From NCBI GenBank assembly GCA_036971475.1, contig JBAIZL010000001.1, positions 206,897,841 through 206,961,840 on the forward strand: a stretch of 64,000 nucleotides of DNA, in the 5' to 3' direction. Below are positions 15,356-25,799 of the stretch, piece after piece. A program made the position numbers and the translations under genes. Source of the stretch: Prosapia bicincta (taxonomy: Eukaryota > Arthropoda > Insecta > Hemiptera > Cercopidae). Below the pieces are notes generated by a model. It did no database searches. It was not told the DNA's origin and worked only from the letters and a program-made list of their open reading frames with translations. The first letter of the stretch is position 1. Each line of letters starts with the position of its first letter.

Positions 15356-15599
15356 GTGAGAAGGGTTGAAGCGGAAAGTTACTAAGAAATACAACACAAA
15401 TCATTGTAATGGTGGAGTACATATATTCTTACTTACAAAACATTTTTGCGTTGTAGAACACAGAACACAAACTACACACTTTAATACAAGTTCACTAAAC
15501 ATACATTACAGCTCTAACGAAATCTATCAAGAGTTTTACCAGAGTGCCTAGCTCATGCCAGGATTTCCCTGCCTTTTGGCTGGTACATTACAATATATA

Positions 15600-18500
15600 G
15601 AACCCCTTCCAGAACACCATATGCCAAAACATAAAACATTCCACATTCAATTGCGAAACATAAAAACTTTCATGTTATGTTGAATTTAGCAAATTTAAAA
15701 GTGGCTGGTCATGAGTTGAAGTAAACATAAAGTTTTTTGATTACGTTATACCTTTTTGTACAATAATACGTCTCCAGTAAGAATTATTTAATCCAGTTCC
15801 TATTATTAGTTCACAATCTCCCTATATGCGTATGTGTTTACATTACTTGTATAGATTTTCAATACAAGACCACTAGAGTATTTTTATATTCTTCCACTAG
15901 AGTTCAAATACATTATTTTAAACTATAGTTAATGACAAGATGTTAATGCAAAAAAAATTAATTGGTAAATAATTGAAATAAATAATTTTGCTTTTTTTTG
16001 TCACCTAATATTGTGATTCTGTCATACTCATATACATGCTTTTGTTTTTGGTGATTATGTGATAAAAAAGAAACTGAAACAATATATTTCATTCTTGAAC
16101 CAAATAGAAATTGACTTTAAATGTTTTTTTTTAAATATTACTTGTATTAGAATTAAACAATTTTCCAGGTAGAGTGTTTCTATTGGATATAGGAATATCA
16201 CGACTAAACTAATATTCCGGTTTATTTTAGGTTCTGAAAATTGTTGCCAGCTTTCGCTGTAAAACTACGATATACTTGATAAAACCATTATGGGCCGTTC
16301 TATTTAAAGATAAAAAGTTGCAGATAAAAAGGAAAATATATTTTTCCACTGAGTTCTATTTATTTCACATAGTTCCTCAGTCTGTAATCTCTACAAGTAA
16401 CTGCTTCAGATTCTGCTAATTTCATCTTCTACATTTAACTGCGGTTTATTTCTGACTTACATGTTAAAGATAGAATAATAGGCAATTCTTAAAGGAAGCT
16501 AAATAGAAATGTATTTGAAAGAGGTCAGATCTAAAATTTTAGAGCACATTAACACGATGACAAATACATAACATTCATATCCTGAAAAATAAAGCAGGTC
16601 TATAGGTAGAGAAAAGGGAGTAAAATCCCGTCATTCTATCATTACAGATTTTTGCTGAACTTCTATCCCTGTGAATGTGATTGTGTGTTCGAGTGTTGTT
16701 TCTTGTCGTGTTTGTTATATATCCATATTAACTTGGAGTTTAATTCAGTTATTTGCTTATTATAACCAGTATCGCTACACAAACCTAATAGGTGAAGGTA
16801 TATATCAATAAAACATACTGATCCCACATAATAATGGGTTGGATATAAAGACGTTTCTATGACAATGTCATCATAATTACAGTTATGACTACTTAAAATT
16901 CTAAATTACTTAAAAATAGTATTTATAACTCATCGATGGTGTATGCATTGCCGTCCAAACCCATTTGAGTTTATAAATTATTGAATCCGTGTACAATATT
17001 AATTTAATTAATTAGTAAATCCAATGCATTTTAGTTTCATAACGAGTAATTAATATCATCACCCTCTAATTACATATGAAAAAACCTTAACTATTTTATT
17101 GAGTTACATTTATGGAAATTTAATTAACATACCAAATCCAAAAGCTATCCCCAAGCTATCCTTTAAATACACCAGGTCAACCAAATAACTGTATTCAACT
17201 GCATTTGTAGACAATAATTTATCCATAATAATATCCTGTGATTAAAAGGAAATATCTAGACATTCTGTGTCCGTGATTTGCCTTGGCTGTAAAGAAAAAC
17301 TACCAAACCGTTTCCATTCAATCACTTACAACTATTTAAATACAACATCTCGCCGCAAGTGTTGTTCAGAGGTTCATTGATTGTGGAATAGGAAACCATC
17401 AATCTGAACTCTCTTTCATTGTTCAACAGATTCATATAAAAGTTGCTAAGTTATTGATTAAAAATGGTGAAACAAGGAGTGCTAATGCATACCTAAGGGA
17501 GTAATTTATTGAGTTCCATATATGTCTAAATCAATTTCTTTCAAGCTAAATACTTAGGACTTTAGACTTTTTCAAGCTAAATAAAATATATTGTTTACCT
17601 CTGCACCTTCAACAGAAGTTTATGGCTTCAAAACAATACGGAAGTAAAGCTTAGGAATATTTCCTGTTCATACTTATTATATTCATACATATAATGATTC
17701 GTTTATTTATATTACAATGGATTATATTACTCAATAATAGAAATATATAGTTTGAATAATCAAATGCTTAGTAACACTTCAAAAATACTGTTTGGGTTTT
17801 TAATTCAATTAGTTTGATTACAAAACTTAAAAACAGTGTCAATATAAATTTAATTACGTTTATTGTTTGAAAATCCTATAGAAAGCAATTGGAAATAACA
17901 GCTAACTCGTGTATTTCATTCACATGCTTTTCCCTAAGGAGCGCGCATTCCTGTAACCCACCTGGGTTTTAATATGGCGGTAAATGTAATTTTCCTAATG
18001 GTAAGATAGCACAACCGTAACACAAAGGTAATTTTTTTACTGCGTTTTACTCATCCCAAGCAGGCAAGTAGTACCTATCGTATACCTTGTCTATACGTTG
18101 GAGTCGTTGTTTTGTTTACTTGTTTTTCTTCTAAATAATTGTAAATAATTGTGTATAAACACTTGGAAAATAGCATTAAAAGAGATTCAGAACAGGGAGG
18201 TATCGATATCTACTGATCGATACTAGTTCTTTTGATGAGAAGAAAGCAATAAAGCATCTCCTAATAAAAACCCTTGATTAATATATTAAAGTTACTTAGA
18301 TTTTACTCATTTCCATATGTGTAAAATAAAAGCGGCGAAAAGTGAAACGAGCTGACAAGAATAGCAGATATAAATAGGTTTAGTAAGAAAATATAGTTTA
18401 TTCTAACTTTTTAAATTTAACTCCTTAAATAAGTCTTTAACGTATGAAAATTGGAAATGAAAGTCACAAGGCTTCGTGAATTATTTGATTTTATTTAAAC

Positions 18501-18950
18501 TGAATTGAATCCTGTTAGAAGGCTAACTCGACAACGATAGACCTCTAGGGATGTTATCTGAAACGCGATGAAAGATGTTTATACCGCCGCGGTAAAACCA
18601 ACAACATTATGTAGCTGCAATAGTTGTTGAGGTTAGTTAAAAAAAAAAAAAAAAAAAAAAAAAACAGTGCAACGGTTGGAGGCTGAGCGTTTACGTCTGT
18701 ACCAGATCTGGATTTTGAATATGTGAAATATTCTGGTAAAATACAATTCATTTATCTAGGTGATTTTTCCTATGGATTTACAGGTATTAATTGTTTTTTT
18801 TTCAGGAATAATTTTCTGTAATTTGCTGTTATTTAAATTTAACTGTGAATCGTAGTTTTAGGATATAAATATATGCTAAAATTAGGTAATAAAAGAATTC
18901 ATTCCCCGGTAGGGTTAAATTTCCACCATTTACGTTTTTCAAAATAAAGA
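15600..18950. other. AT-rich intergenic sequence
   Basis: No coding or RNA feature recognised. It contains a 25-bp poly(A) run at about 18639-18664, which could be the tail of an old retroposed sequence, and a small hairpin (GTATCGAT at 18200-18207, ATCGATAC at 18216-18223). Confidence 0.45.
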
Positions 18951-19056
18951 CCAGTGATTAGTTCTCTGGTAGGTTTTGGCAAGCGTTAGCAAAGGGTTGG
19001 CTTCGGTAGGCGATGCTTGTTCAAAATCGTTATCACCATGAGGGAGAAGAATGTCG

Positions 19057-19062
19057 CAGTGT

Positions 19063-19129
<67 letters not shown>

Positions 19130-19350
19130 TGAGTCAGTGAGTGTGTGTGTGTGTGCTGGTGTGTGTGTGTGTGTGTGTGGGTGTGTGTGTGTGTGTTTGT
19201 GTGTGCTCGCGCGGGGTGTGTGTTTGTTTGTGTGGATGTGTGCGCGTGCGGGGTTTGTGTTTGTTTGTGTGGATGTGTGCGTGTGTGTGAGAGAGACAAT
19301 GTGTGTGCGTGTGCGCCTGCGTGTGTGTGTGTGTGTGTACGTGCGTGTGT
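19057..19350. repeat. compound (TG)n microsatellite
   Basis: About 290 bp of TG-rich sequence, pure in the first 70 bp and then interrupted by GTGAGTGAGTCAG, GCTCGCGCGGGG and repeated TTTGTTTGTGTGGATGTG blocks. It borders a diverged LTR fragment. All open frames through it are low-complexity. Confidence 0.9.
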
Positions 19351-20845
19351 GTGCGGCCAACCTTGCAGACCCTCAGGGAGTTCGTCCCCGATTTTCGCGT
19401 TTTATGTCCTACCAACAATGAGACCACATTTAGGCATTTTTCATGTAAGCTGTTCATGGTGATGATGAATACTGTAGGGACGAATCGCGACAGTTCAACC
19501 GCATTTAAAATATGATCCCACCGGACTTACCATATCCATGTACCTGTGGTGGGTTGAACGTGACCTGCCCGTGGTTAAATCCCTGGATTTTATTTAAAAA
19601 ACCAACCGAAATTGCCATCCTCATTTTTGTGATAATATGTACATAGTAAATTTTTGTTTACCTGTGAAATTTTATAATATTTTTCTATTGCAATAGTATA
19701 CCTTAAAGAATCGGTTTGCTAGTTTAATTGAATTATATAATTTTACCTTGTTGCTGGTTCCAAAATATTCATTAATTTTATGTAGTTGGTTTATCACAGT
19801 TATAATAATTTAGACATTTTTGTTCACGATTGTAAACTTATTTCATTTCATTGAAAATTATAATGTAAACTAATATTTACTCTTCCAAAATGTCATACAA
19901 TTAATACTTTAATATCATTGAATTTCTGATATCTATATTAATTTTGAAAAGCAGTTCTTCATTCATGAAATACACGAATGCTTTATAAAGTTCAGAAATG
20001 TTCATGAAATCTTTGCATAAAGTTAATCAACCAATTGGATAACACTATGATTTAAACTTGTTTACCATTTGTAGTGATTGTGAGAATATTATGTTTTTTT
20101 AGACCTCAAATTACACACATAAATTTACATACCTGTTTAAATACAACAGAAGAATAATTTATAGCAATTTATTTTATTTTACGTCCATATAATTATTTGT
20201 AGCAGTGAAAGACAACATTACTTCCTAGTGACTTTACTCTTAATTTATATTTGTGCCCCCATACATAAATCTGAAGGATTTCAAACCAATTTTACATGTT
20301 TTACATCTTTACATTTATTTAATCCTGGATGTATAATATAGGTTAAGGTGTATATGGACTTTATTTAAATTATATTACCTTAAGTACTACATCTTTTGCT
20401 ATCGATTTTCCATCTGATTTTCGAATTCTTTTACTTGGTTTGAATTTATTTAAAATATGTTACTATTCATTTTGAATATCTGGTATTTTGTCTTTGTTAA
20501 AAGTCAACTTGTTATATCTTGATGTAACTATAATCTTATGATTTTAGAACTTGCATTTACTATTTAAATAAATTTTAATATCATGACCACCACTTATATT
20601 GCTATTTGAAAAAGAGTTATTTCCTTATATATCATTAAAAATCCAAAGTGCTTATATTTTTATTTAAAGATTTTGAATCTATGATTTTAAAGAAATTTAT
20701 TAAATGGGTAATTTGCTATTTAAATTCTGACTTACCAAAAAACTTTCACTTTGATCCCTCTTCTTCTCCCTCTTGGTTTTCTTGGAATCTATTAGCAATC
20801 GCAACTGATCGGTTTTAGGGCCGCCTTTTATATTTTTACACAGTG
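19350..20845 (-). mobile_element. diverged, truncated LTR fragment of the 2-kb LTR family
   Basis: It aligns in patches with the solo LTR just downstream. Shared landmarks are an AAAATATGATC block, a GTGGTTAAATCCCTGGATTTT block answering AGTAGATAAATCTCTGGACTTTT, an AAAAAACCAAC block, and GACTTACCA near 20730 answering GACTTGCCA near 22010. The equivalent of the promoter-containing half is missing, so the fragment is truncated. It is flanked by (TG)n on the left and runs into the short CA tract carrying the next insertion. I see no reliable target-site duplication. Confidence 0.5.
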
Positions 20846-20857
20846 AAACACATACAC

Positions 20858-20861
20858 ACAC
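20858..20861. repeat. target-site duplication ACAC (left)
   Basis: ACAC directly before the solo LTR is repeated directly after it at 22814-22817. Both lie in CA-repeat sequence, so the duplication is expected by composition as well as by insertion. The LTR boundary was set by its TGCAACG end. Confidence 0.6.
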
Positions 20862-22813
20862 TGCAACGTCCCTCCCTATTTATTGATATCCCTTTTCGCA
20901 GAATACCAAAATTTGTTGTTTAAAAACTTATTTATAAACAAACCAAACATCTGCCAAACATCTTGTTACACCGTGCTAAAATCCCTGAGTTACGTGTATA
21001 TTTCCCGCTCATAGGGCCAGACCCAAAACAAGCCTATTCCCGCTGACTACTATTTAAAATAAGTATAAACTCCAAAAATTGGTTTATCAATTATGTATGC
21101 TCTAGATATAGTCACACATGTCATTTCAATAGTCAGCTGGAAAGAAACACATTTAAAATAATACACAAAATATTCACAGAGTCTTACCACCTGATGATAA
21201 TCTGCAGAGACAGCAAGGGAACTTGCAAAATATGATCGTGTTTAAATTACCTATTTTAAAAGGCTCCTGTGTCCTTTTAAACACAATCTGCCAGTAGATA
21301 AATCTCTGGACTTTTATACAAAAAACCAACTAATCTTTAGGCTAGCTCAATGAAGTTAGTTGAGAGAAACTCTTTAAAAACATTAGGTTTTGACTGTTAT
21401 CATTTAATGAAATTTAATTAAACTTGTTTACTGATTTAATAATCATTTTCATATTAGTTGGAAAAAGCTAAACAGTTTTTATTGATTATTCGACACAGGA
21501 TGAAATGCAAATACTGTTAATTTTTATAACATATTTAATTTTATTTATTAAAATACAAAAGAATATTTATCCTTTCAAATAAAACATAATTATATTAACA
21601 AAGCCATTCACTAAATAACTTGTTGTTTTTCATACTTTAAAATCTTATAATTTCCATATATATAAATTACATTTACATAAACATAAAATTATTTCCCAAA
21701 TTACACATAATAAAAATTTATCTTCTATATTGAATTGGTAAATTCGTATTTATGACACTTAATTTTTAAATTTATAATATCCAAAAAATTCTTATTTCCT
21801 TGAAAATAAATGGCTCATGGCCAAAACCTCTTTGTAAGTTTAGTATTTATCATTTGAAATATTCTGATCACATAAATTCATTTTATTAAGCATAAAATTT
21901 ATTTAATTTTTATAAAGAGTGAAGTCATTGTTTAAGCTTGAATATTTGTTTGAATTTAATAAAATTAACTGACTAAATTTGACGTAATTGGTATCGAATA
22001 GAGAAAGTGACTTGCCAAAGATGTTCCTGCCGGTCCTAGAGTCCCTCGTCTGGATTCCCTGGTCCTTGGACATCGGAAGTCGCCATCCCTGGTTCGTCGG
22101 TGGTGGTTTTTCTCCATTCCCGCGTCCTGGAGGCTGAGTCTGGAGCCTTCATCCCTTGGTAGTCCTAGACGTCGGAAGCGTTGAGGTTTGGTCCATCTGG
22201 CCTGATGGCAGTCCTATCCGCGGTCCAGCATAGCGTTCCGCGGCACCTCGTATTAAAAATTTATTTCAGCCTCTCTCTAAGGTCTTAGAGACCTAGTATA
22301 TATAGCGGTGAATTTAACCTACCTCACCCCGCCTGCAATACTTGCTATCTTTGGATTTATTCCTTGTACAGGCAAGTCGGGCAACGAATTCGTTTTAGCT
22401 TGCAGAGTTTATCTTTTTTGAAACACTGAAAAATGTCTATTTTATTAAAACTGCTGTAACTTTTTTGTTTTTTAAGTTTTTCAAATTTTGTTTTCACTAA
22501 TGTTTATTCTGGCTTATTCTGGTTCTTCTAAAATGTCGATGAAAGTTCTACGTGGTTTGGTTCTTAAGATAGCTTTTTTAAGCACTTAGAAAATTTTCGC
22601 CTCACACCCGATGGTCAAATTTAGCTAGTTATTAAAACTTTATTTTCTAATACCTTTTAATTTAGCCTAATTATTCTATTTATGGTTTTATTTACTTCTT
22701 CACTCTTTTTAATTTTTATAACTCCAAACTTGATTAATTTAAAAATCAACTTTATTACTTAAAAACAGGAAATTATTCATTTCCCATTTGTCACGGTATG
22801 TCAGACAGTTACA
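20862..22813 (-). mobile_element. solo LTR (1952 bp), family of the 37977-46866 element
   Basis: Its reverse complement is clearly homologous along its length to the 2022-bp LTR of the element at 37977-46866. The low-coordinate end TGCAACGTCCC matches the LTR 3' end. The high-coordinate end (AAAACAGGAAATTA, TTTCCCA, then GTTACA) matches the LTR start with substitutions. The most conserved part is the GC-rich stretch at about 22015-22250 with the downstream TATA box. No internal gag or protease sequence is present, as expected after recombination between two LTRs. The insertion lies in a (CA)n tract and is flanked by ACAC on both sides. The divergence from the 38-47 kb LTRs shows an older insertion. 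Confidence 0.88.
22273..22304 (-). promoter_or_regulatory. LTR promoter region: TATA box and hairpin
   Basis: On the minus strand a TATATATA box (22297-22304) is followed after a short spacer by an 8-bp hairpin (22274-22291). The intact element has the same arrangement at 38489-38520 with a different loop and a shifted stem, so the structure is kept while sequence changes. Confidence 0.55.
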
Positions 22814-22825
22814 ACACACACACAG

Positions 22826-22860
<35 letters not shown>
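22814..22860. repeat. (CA)n followed by (TA)n
   Basis: A CA tract carrying the right-hand ACAC target duplication passes directly into a short TA tract that borders a Penelope-like palindrome. Confidence 0.9.
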
Positions 22861-22862
<2 letters not shown>

Positions 22863-23015
22863 AATAAAGAACAAAGTCAAAATACAAATACAAGATTTAT
22901 AATTGAATTTAAAATTCAAAGCTTTTCGTTGGCTAACAGTACCAACATCATCAGGAATATTAAACAATTCAATTATAATTCTTGTATTTGTATTTTGACT
23001 TAGTTCTTTATTTAT
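22861..23015. repeat. palindrome of Penelope-like termini with hammerhead motif inside
   Basis: The left arm 22861-22909 is the inverted complement of the right arm 22966-23015 with few mismatches. Between them lies one hammerhead-like motif on the minus strand. The arms are the 3' terminal sequence of a Penelope-like subfamily, one in each orientation, with (TA)n on the outer sides. This is the signature of two terminal repeats joined head to head, the plus-strand one lacking the ribozyme part. Confidence 0.75.
22907..22965 (-). ncRNA. type I hammerhead ribozyme of a Penelope-like element
   Basis: Reading the minus strand: CTGATGA (22948-22954), stem II GTTGG/CCAAC with a 9-nt loop, GAAA (22924-22927), then the self-complementary AAGCTT (22919-22924) and a U as the nucleotide before cleavage, predicted between 22918 and 22917. 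Stem I forms between 22955-22965 and 22907-22917, with 4 pairs, one mismatch, then 5 more pairs. Penelope-like elements are known to carry such minimal hammerheads, whose very short stem III works best as a dimer; the AAGCUU palindrome fits that. All conserved core bases are present, so this is the best-preserved copy in the window. Confidence 0.8.
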
Positions 23016-23047
23016 ACAGAATAATACATTTTGCGATATTTATATAA

Positions 23048-23049
<2 letters not shown>

Positions 23050-23109
<60 letters not shown>
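23050..23109. repeat. (TA)n microsatellite at PLE 3' end
   Basis: About 60 bp of TA dinucleotides directly at the 3' terminus (AAAACGTATTA on the minus strand) of the Penelope-like fragment that follows. The same terminus meets (TA)n again at 63417. Confidence 0.95.
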
Positions 23110-23112
<3 letters not shown>

Positions 23113-23171
23113 CGTTTTCTTGTTTAATAATTTAAAACAACATTGGTTATTCAAATACAAGAATATTTATT

Positions 23172-23230
23172 AATTTATATTCAAAGCTTTTCGTTGGCAA
23201 ACAGTACCTACATCATCAGGAATGAAAATC
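23172..23230 (-). ncRNA. hammerhead ribozyme motif with one stem II mismatch
   Basis: The minus strand has CTGATGA (23213-23219), GAAA and AAGCTT (23184-23189) in the right order. Stem II is GTAGG/CCAAC with one A-A mismatch. Stem I can form (4 pairs, small internal loop, further A-U pairs). The core is intact but stem II is weakened, so activity is less likely than for 22907-22965. Confidence 0.65.
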
Positions 23231-23310
23231 ACAATAATGTAAGCTATAGGCCTAAAATATATGTTTAATTAGAAATAGAATTGTTGCTAAATTTATACAA
23301 ATTGCCAAAT

Positions 23311-23975
23311 TTATTTTGTTGCTGTAACATTATAGACATTGAATATATTATCAAATTTAGAATGTATTTGTATTTGTTCTTTTATTGATTTGTTATTATT
23401 ATTATTATTGTGTTTATATATTTCGAATGCTTCATATATATTCATTCTTAATCCCTTATTAATTTCTTTTATTAGGCTCATATTTTCTTTATTTGGAAAT
23501 TGGTGCTTATTATTAATACAATGATTTGCGAAATTTGATTTATATATTTCTGGATTAATATAGGCATTTAAATGTTCTTTATATCTTTCTTTTAATTTTT
23601 TCTTGGTTTGACCTATATAAACATTATTACAATTTTCGCATTCTAATTTATAAACACCACCTTTTTCATGCATATTAATTGTTTTATTATTGTTATTTAT
23701 TATGTTTATTATTTTGTTATTAGTTTTGTATGTAATTTTGACATTTGTATTTTTAAATAATTTGTAAATATTTTTTTATTTCATGGCCTATAAATAAAAA
23801 TGAAGTCCATATTGTATTATTATTATTACTGCAAATTAAATTTTTATTTTGTTTATTAAAAATATTATAATTAAGTTTGTCAACAGTTTTCTTTTTATAA
23901 CCGTTTTCTAATGCAATTTGATAAATTGTTTTTTTCTCTTATTTTCTTTTCTTCATTCATGGGTATTTTATGCAT
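23311..23975 (-). pseudogene. Penelope-like ORF C-terminus with GIY-YIG endonuclease
   Basis: An intact 120-codon stretch (23673 to 23311) encodes a GIY-YIG endonuclease domain: GVYKLECENC, YIGQT, the arginine of LKERYKEH, histidines in NHCINNKH and the glutamate of NIYEAFEIY. The CxxC between the GIY-like GVY and YIG is typical of Penelope-like elements. Upstream the linker continues in two other frames (HKIPMNEEKKIREKN, then YQIALENGYKKK and TIWTSFLFIGHEIKKYL). The shifts fall at homopolymer runs near 23920 and 23770. The reverse transcriptase is missing. The domain would nick target DNA to prime reverse transcription. As it stands this is a truncated, frameshifted pseudogene with the last domain still readable. 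Confidence 0.8.
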
Positions 23976-24035
23976 TATATATATATATATATATATTTGT
24001 CGTTGTATAAATGTGTTGTTTTGGAATATGTGTAT

Positions 24036-24095
<60 letters not shown>
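23976..24095. repeat. (TA)n tracts between two PLE pieces
   Basis: TA tracts at 23976-23996 and 24032-24095 flank a short unique stretch. The second ends exactly where the palindrome at 24096 begins. Confidence 0.9.
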
Positions 24096-24097
<2 letters not shown>

Positions 24098-24370
24098 TGA
24101 AATAAAATAACTTTCATAAACAAGAATATACGAGTATTATTTCATTTTATTGTTGATTGAAGCTTTTCGCTAATTTACGTTATTAGCCCTTTCGAAATTT
24201 ATAAATCACTGTCCAGTTATGTGACTACAGTCTTACTCTAGTCACATAACTGGACGGTGATTTATAAATTTTGAAAATGCTAGTAATGTAAATTAGCGAA
24301 AAGCTTCAATCAACAATAAAATGAAGTAATACTCGCATATTCTTGTTTATGAAAATTATTTTATTTCACC
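24096..24370. repeat. 275-bp near-perfect palindrome of PLE-like termini
   Basis: The 132-bp arms 24096-24227 and 24239-24370 are inverted complements with few mismatches around an 11-nt centre. (TA)n lies at or near both outer ends. Each arm contains, in outward orientation, a hairpin (GCTAAT/ATTAGC in the left arm, GCTAGT/ATTAGC in the right), then GAAA, then AAGCTTC. The GAAA-AAGCTT part matches the hammerhead regions nearby, but no CTGATGA box is present. It is probably an inverted dimer of a second PLE subfamily with decayed ribozymes. Confidence 0.75.
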
Positions 24371-24405
24371 ATACATATTCAACAAGAAAAATAATTTATC
24401 TAAGA

Positions 24406-24411
<6 letters not shown>

Positions 24412-24465
<54 letters not shown>

Positions 24466-24475
24466 TTATTTATTT
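24412..24475. repeat. (TA)n followed by (TTTA)n
   Basis: About 50 bp of TA dinucleotides followed by four TTTA-like units. Confidence 0.95.
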
Positions 24476-24867
24476 AAATAGTCTATATTTGTTGAGGTTT
24501 AGGATCGTCACGTATAGGATGCAATAGACTAGTTTAACGATAGCTACTCTAGGGGCTAAGCTCTGGCATCGTTCACCTCATGAAGGCGGGGCCACCGCTA
24601 AGCCTTTAAAGTCTCAAAATTTGTTCACCGCATACTGTAGTGTGGTTGTGCAGTTCAAATGAAATAAATGATATTGAAACAGTATAGTGTAGCAAGAAAT
24701 AACCCAGCCTTTTGGTTCTTATCTAGACACATACACAAAGAAATTCACATTATCACCCATCCCCAGTACTCGTTTATTTGGGGAAAGTCTGTAACAATTC
24801 TTTGTATTACCGCCAAACCGCCAATAAAGTGAAACACGTGAAATAGTTATTAGCTTTAGTGGTTTCT
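24476..24867. other. unassigned moderately GC stretch
   Basis: A region with a GC-richer patch near 24545-24605 and no long open frame or known motif. It leads into an 18-bp minisatellite. Confidence 0.35.
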
Positions 24868-24957
24868 GCGCGGGAGGTGCTTGCTGAGCGGGAGGTGCTT
24901 GCTGCGCGGGAGGTGCTTACTGCGCGGGAGGTGCTTACTGCGCGGGAGGTGCTTGCA
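24868..24957. repeat. 18-bp GC-rich minisatellite, 5 units
   Basis: Five exact-length units of GCGCGGGAGGTGCTTGCT (variants: GAGC start in unit 2, ACT end in units 3 and 4). The unit length is a multiple of three, so one frame reads AREVLA-like repeats into a downstream stop, but there is no ATG, and I treat it as a minisatellite. Its GC content stands out strongly against the surrounding AT-rich sequence. Confidence 0.9.
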
Positions 24958-25371
24958 GCAGTCCCGTCTATAAAAAACTGATTGAGGCAAACCTGAATAT
25001 CCAGGACCTTTTAGAAATAAAAATCAAGTTAAGTTGAGTATAATTGCAATAGTAGTATAAAAAAGTGTAATAAATGTAACTGGCAAGATAAGGCTCTTTA
25101 GCTAATGACGGCTGAGATTCTTCTGGTCGATTCGATGTTGCCCCAAGGAATCCAGGAGCCGCATCCAAACAATCGAAGATCATGTTGTTCATTAAAGTCT
25201 ACGGTACAAAGTAAATGCTTAAAATCTTTAAAATTATTATACATATATAGTAATTATGCACACCCAAAATACATTCTGCGAGGATGGTTATTTGTAAATT
25301 TTTTTTCCAAAAGGGTTACATTCCAAATTGTATTTTGGTGAATAATAACTTAGATATTTAGGCCTCATACA

Positions 25372-25773
25372 ATGGTGTGTATCACTTTAGCGACTAAGGT
25401 TTTGACAAAGTATTTAGTAAATACTGCTTCGACTGGAATACAAAACGTATTAAGAAGAAGCAGAGAAATAAGCGAACGATTTGTTACCATAGTTAGGATA
25501 TTATTTTTAGATGACGAGAGTTGTGACAATTCAAGTGTTATATTCCGTTTATATGTTCTAGACTTGAGAAAACGAAAAACTGAAAGCCCGTGGCCTAAAT
25601 GTCCCCTACGCATAGACACTGACTGTTGTGATAACGTAAACCCAATGAATATAATCCCCCTTAGAAACATGCAGATTTCTTTATATAACTTTTCTAATTC
25701 AAGACTATTATGGGAATGTTTTGCCAGGTGTCTGGTTTTCGCAGTTTGTACAAAATCACCCCTGCACTCATGA
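25372..25773 (+). CDS. unidentified open frame, 133 codons
   Basis: An ATG-initiated frame of non-repetitive composition, the longest such frame in the window outside recognised elements. An AATAAA follows the stop within about 10 bp and more AATAAA copies come shortly after. The protein shows no motif I recognise: it has a basic middle part (DLRKRKTESPWPKC), several cysteines near the C-terminus, no clear signal peptide and no long hydrophobic segment. It could be chance, a fragment of a decayed transposon protein or a small gene. I give it low confidence, because a 133-codon frame can occur by chance in 64 kb. Confidence 0.2.
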   Translation: MVCITLATKVLTKYLVNTASTGIQNVLRRSREISERFVTIVRILFLDDESCDNSSVIFRLYVLDLRKRKTESPWPKCPLRIDTDCCDNVNPMNIIPLRNMQISLYNFSNSRLLWECFARCLVFAVCTKSPLHS

Positions 25774-25799
25774 AAATAAATTATTTTTTCAGTTTTGAT

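Larger units (their letters stand above)
23110..23975 (-). mobile_element. 5'-truncated Penelope-like retroelement
   Basis: On the minus strand the order is: remnant of the coding region (23975 down to 23311), a short 3' untranslated stretch, a hammerhead-containing terminal repeat (23230-23172), and the 3' end at (TA)n. The reverse transcriptase part is absent; the fragment is cut off at another TA tract (23976-23996). Its terminal repeat is closely similar to the one at 63299-63417. Confidence 0.8.

Noticed and set aside
24868..24957. A coding exon from the AREVLA repeat
   Set aside because: No ATG, an upstream in-frame stop and no splice-site support.
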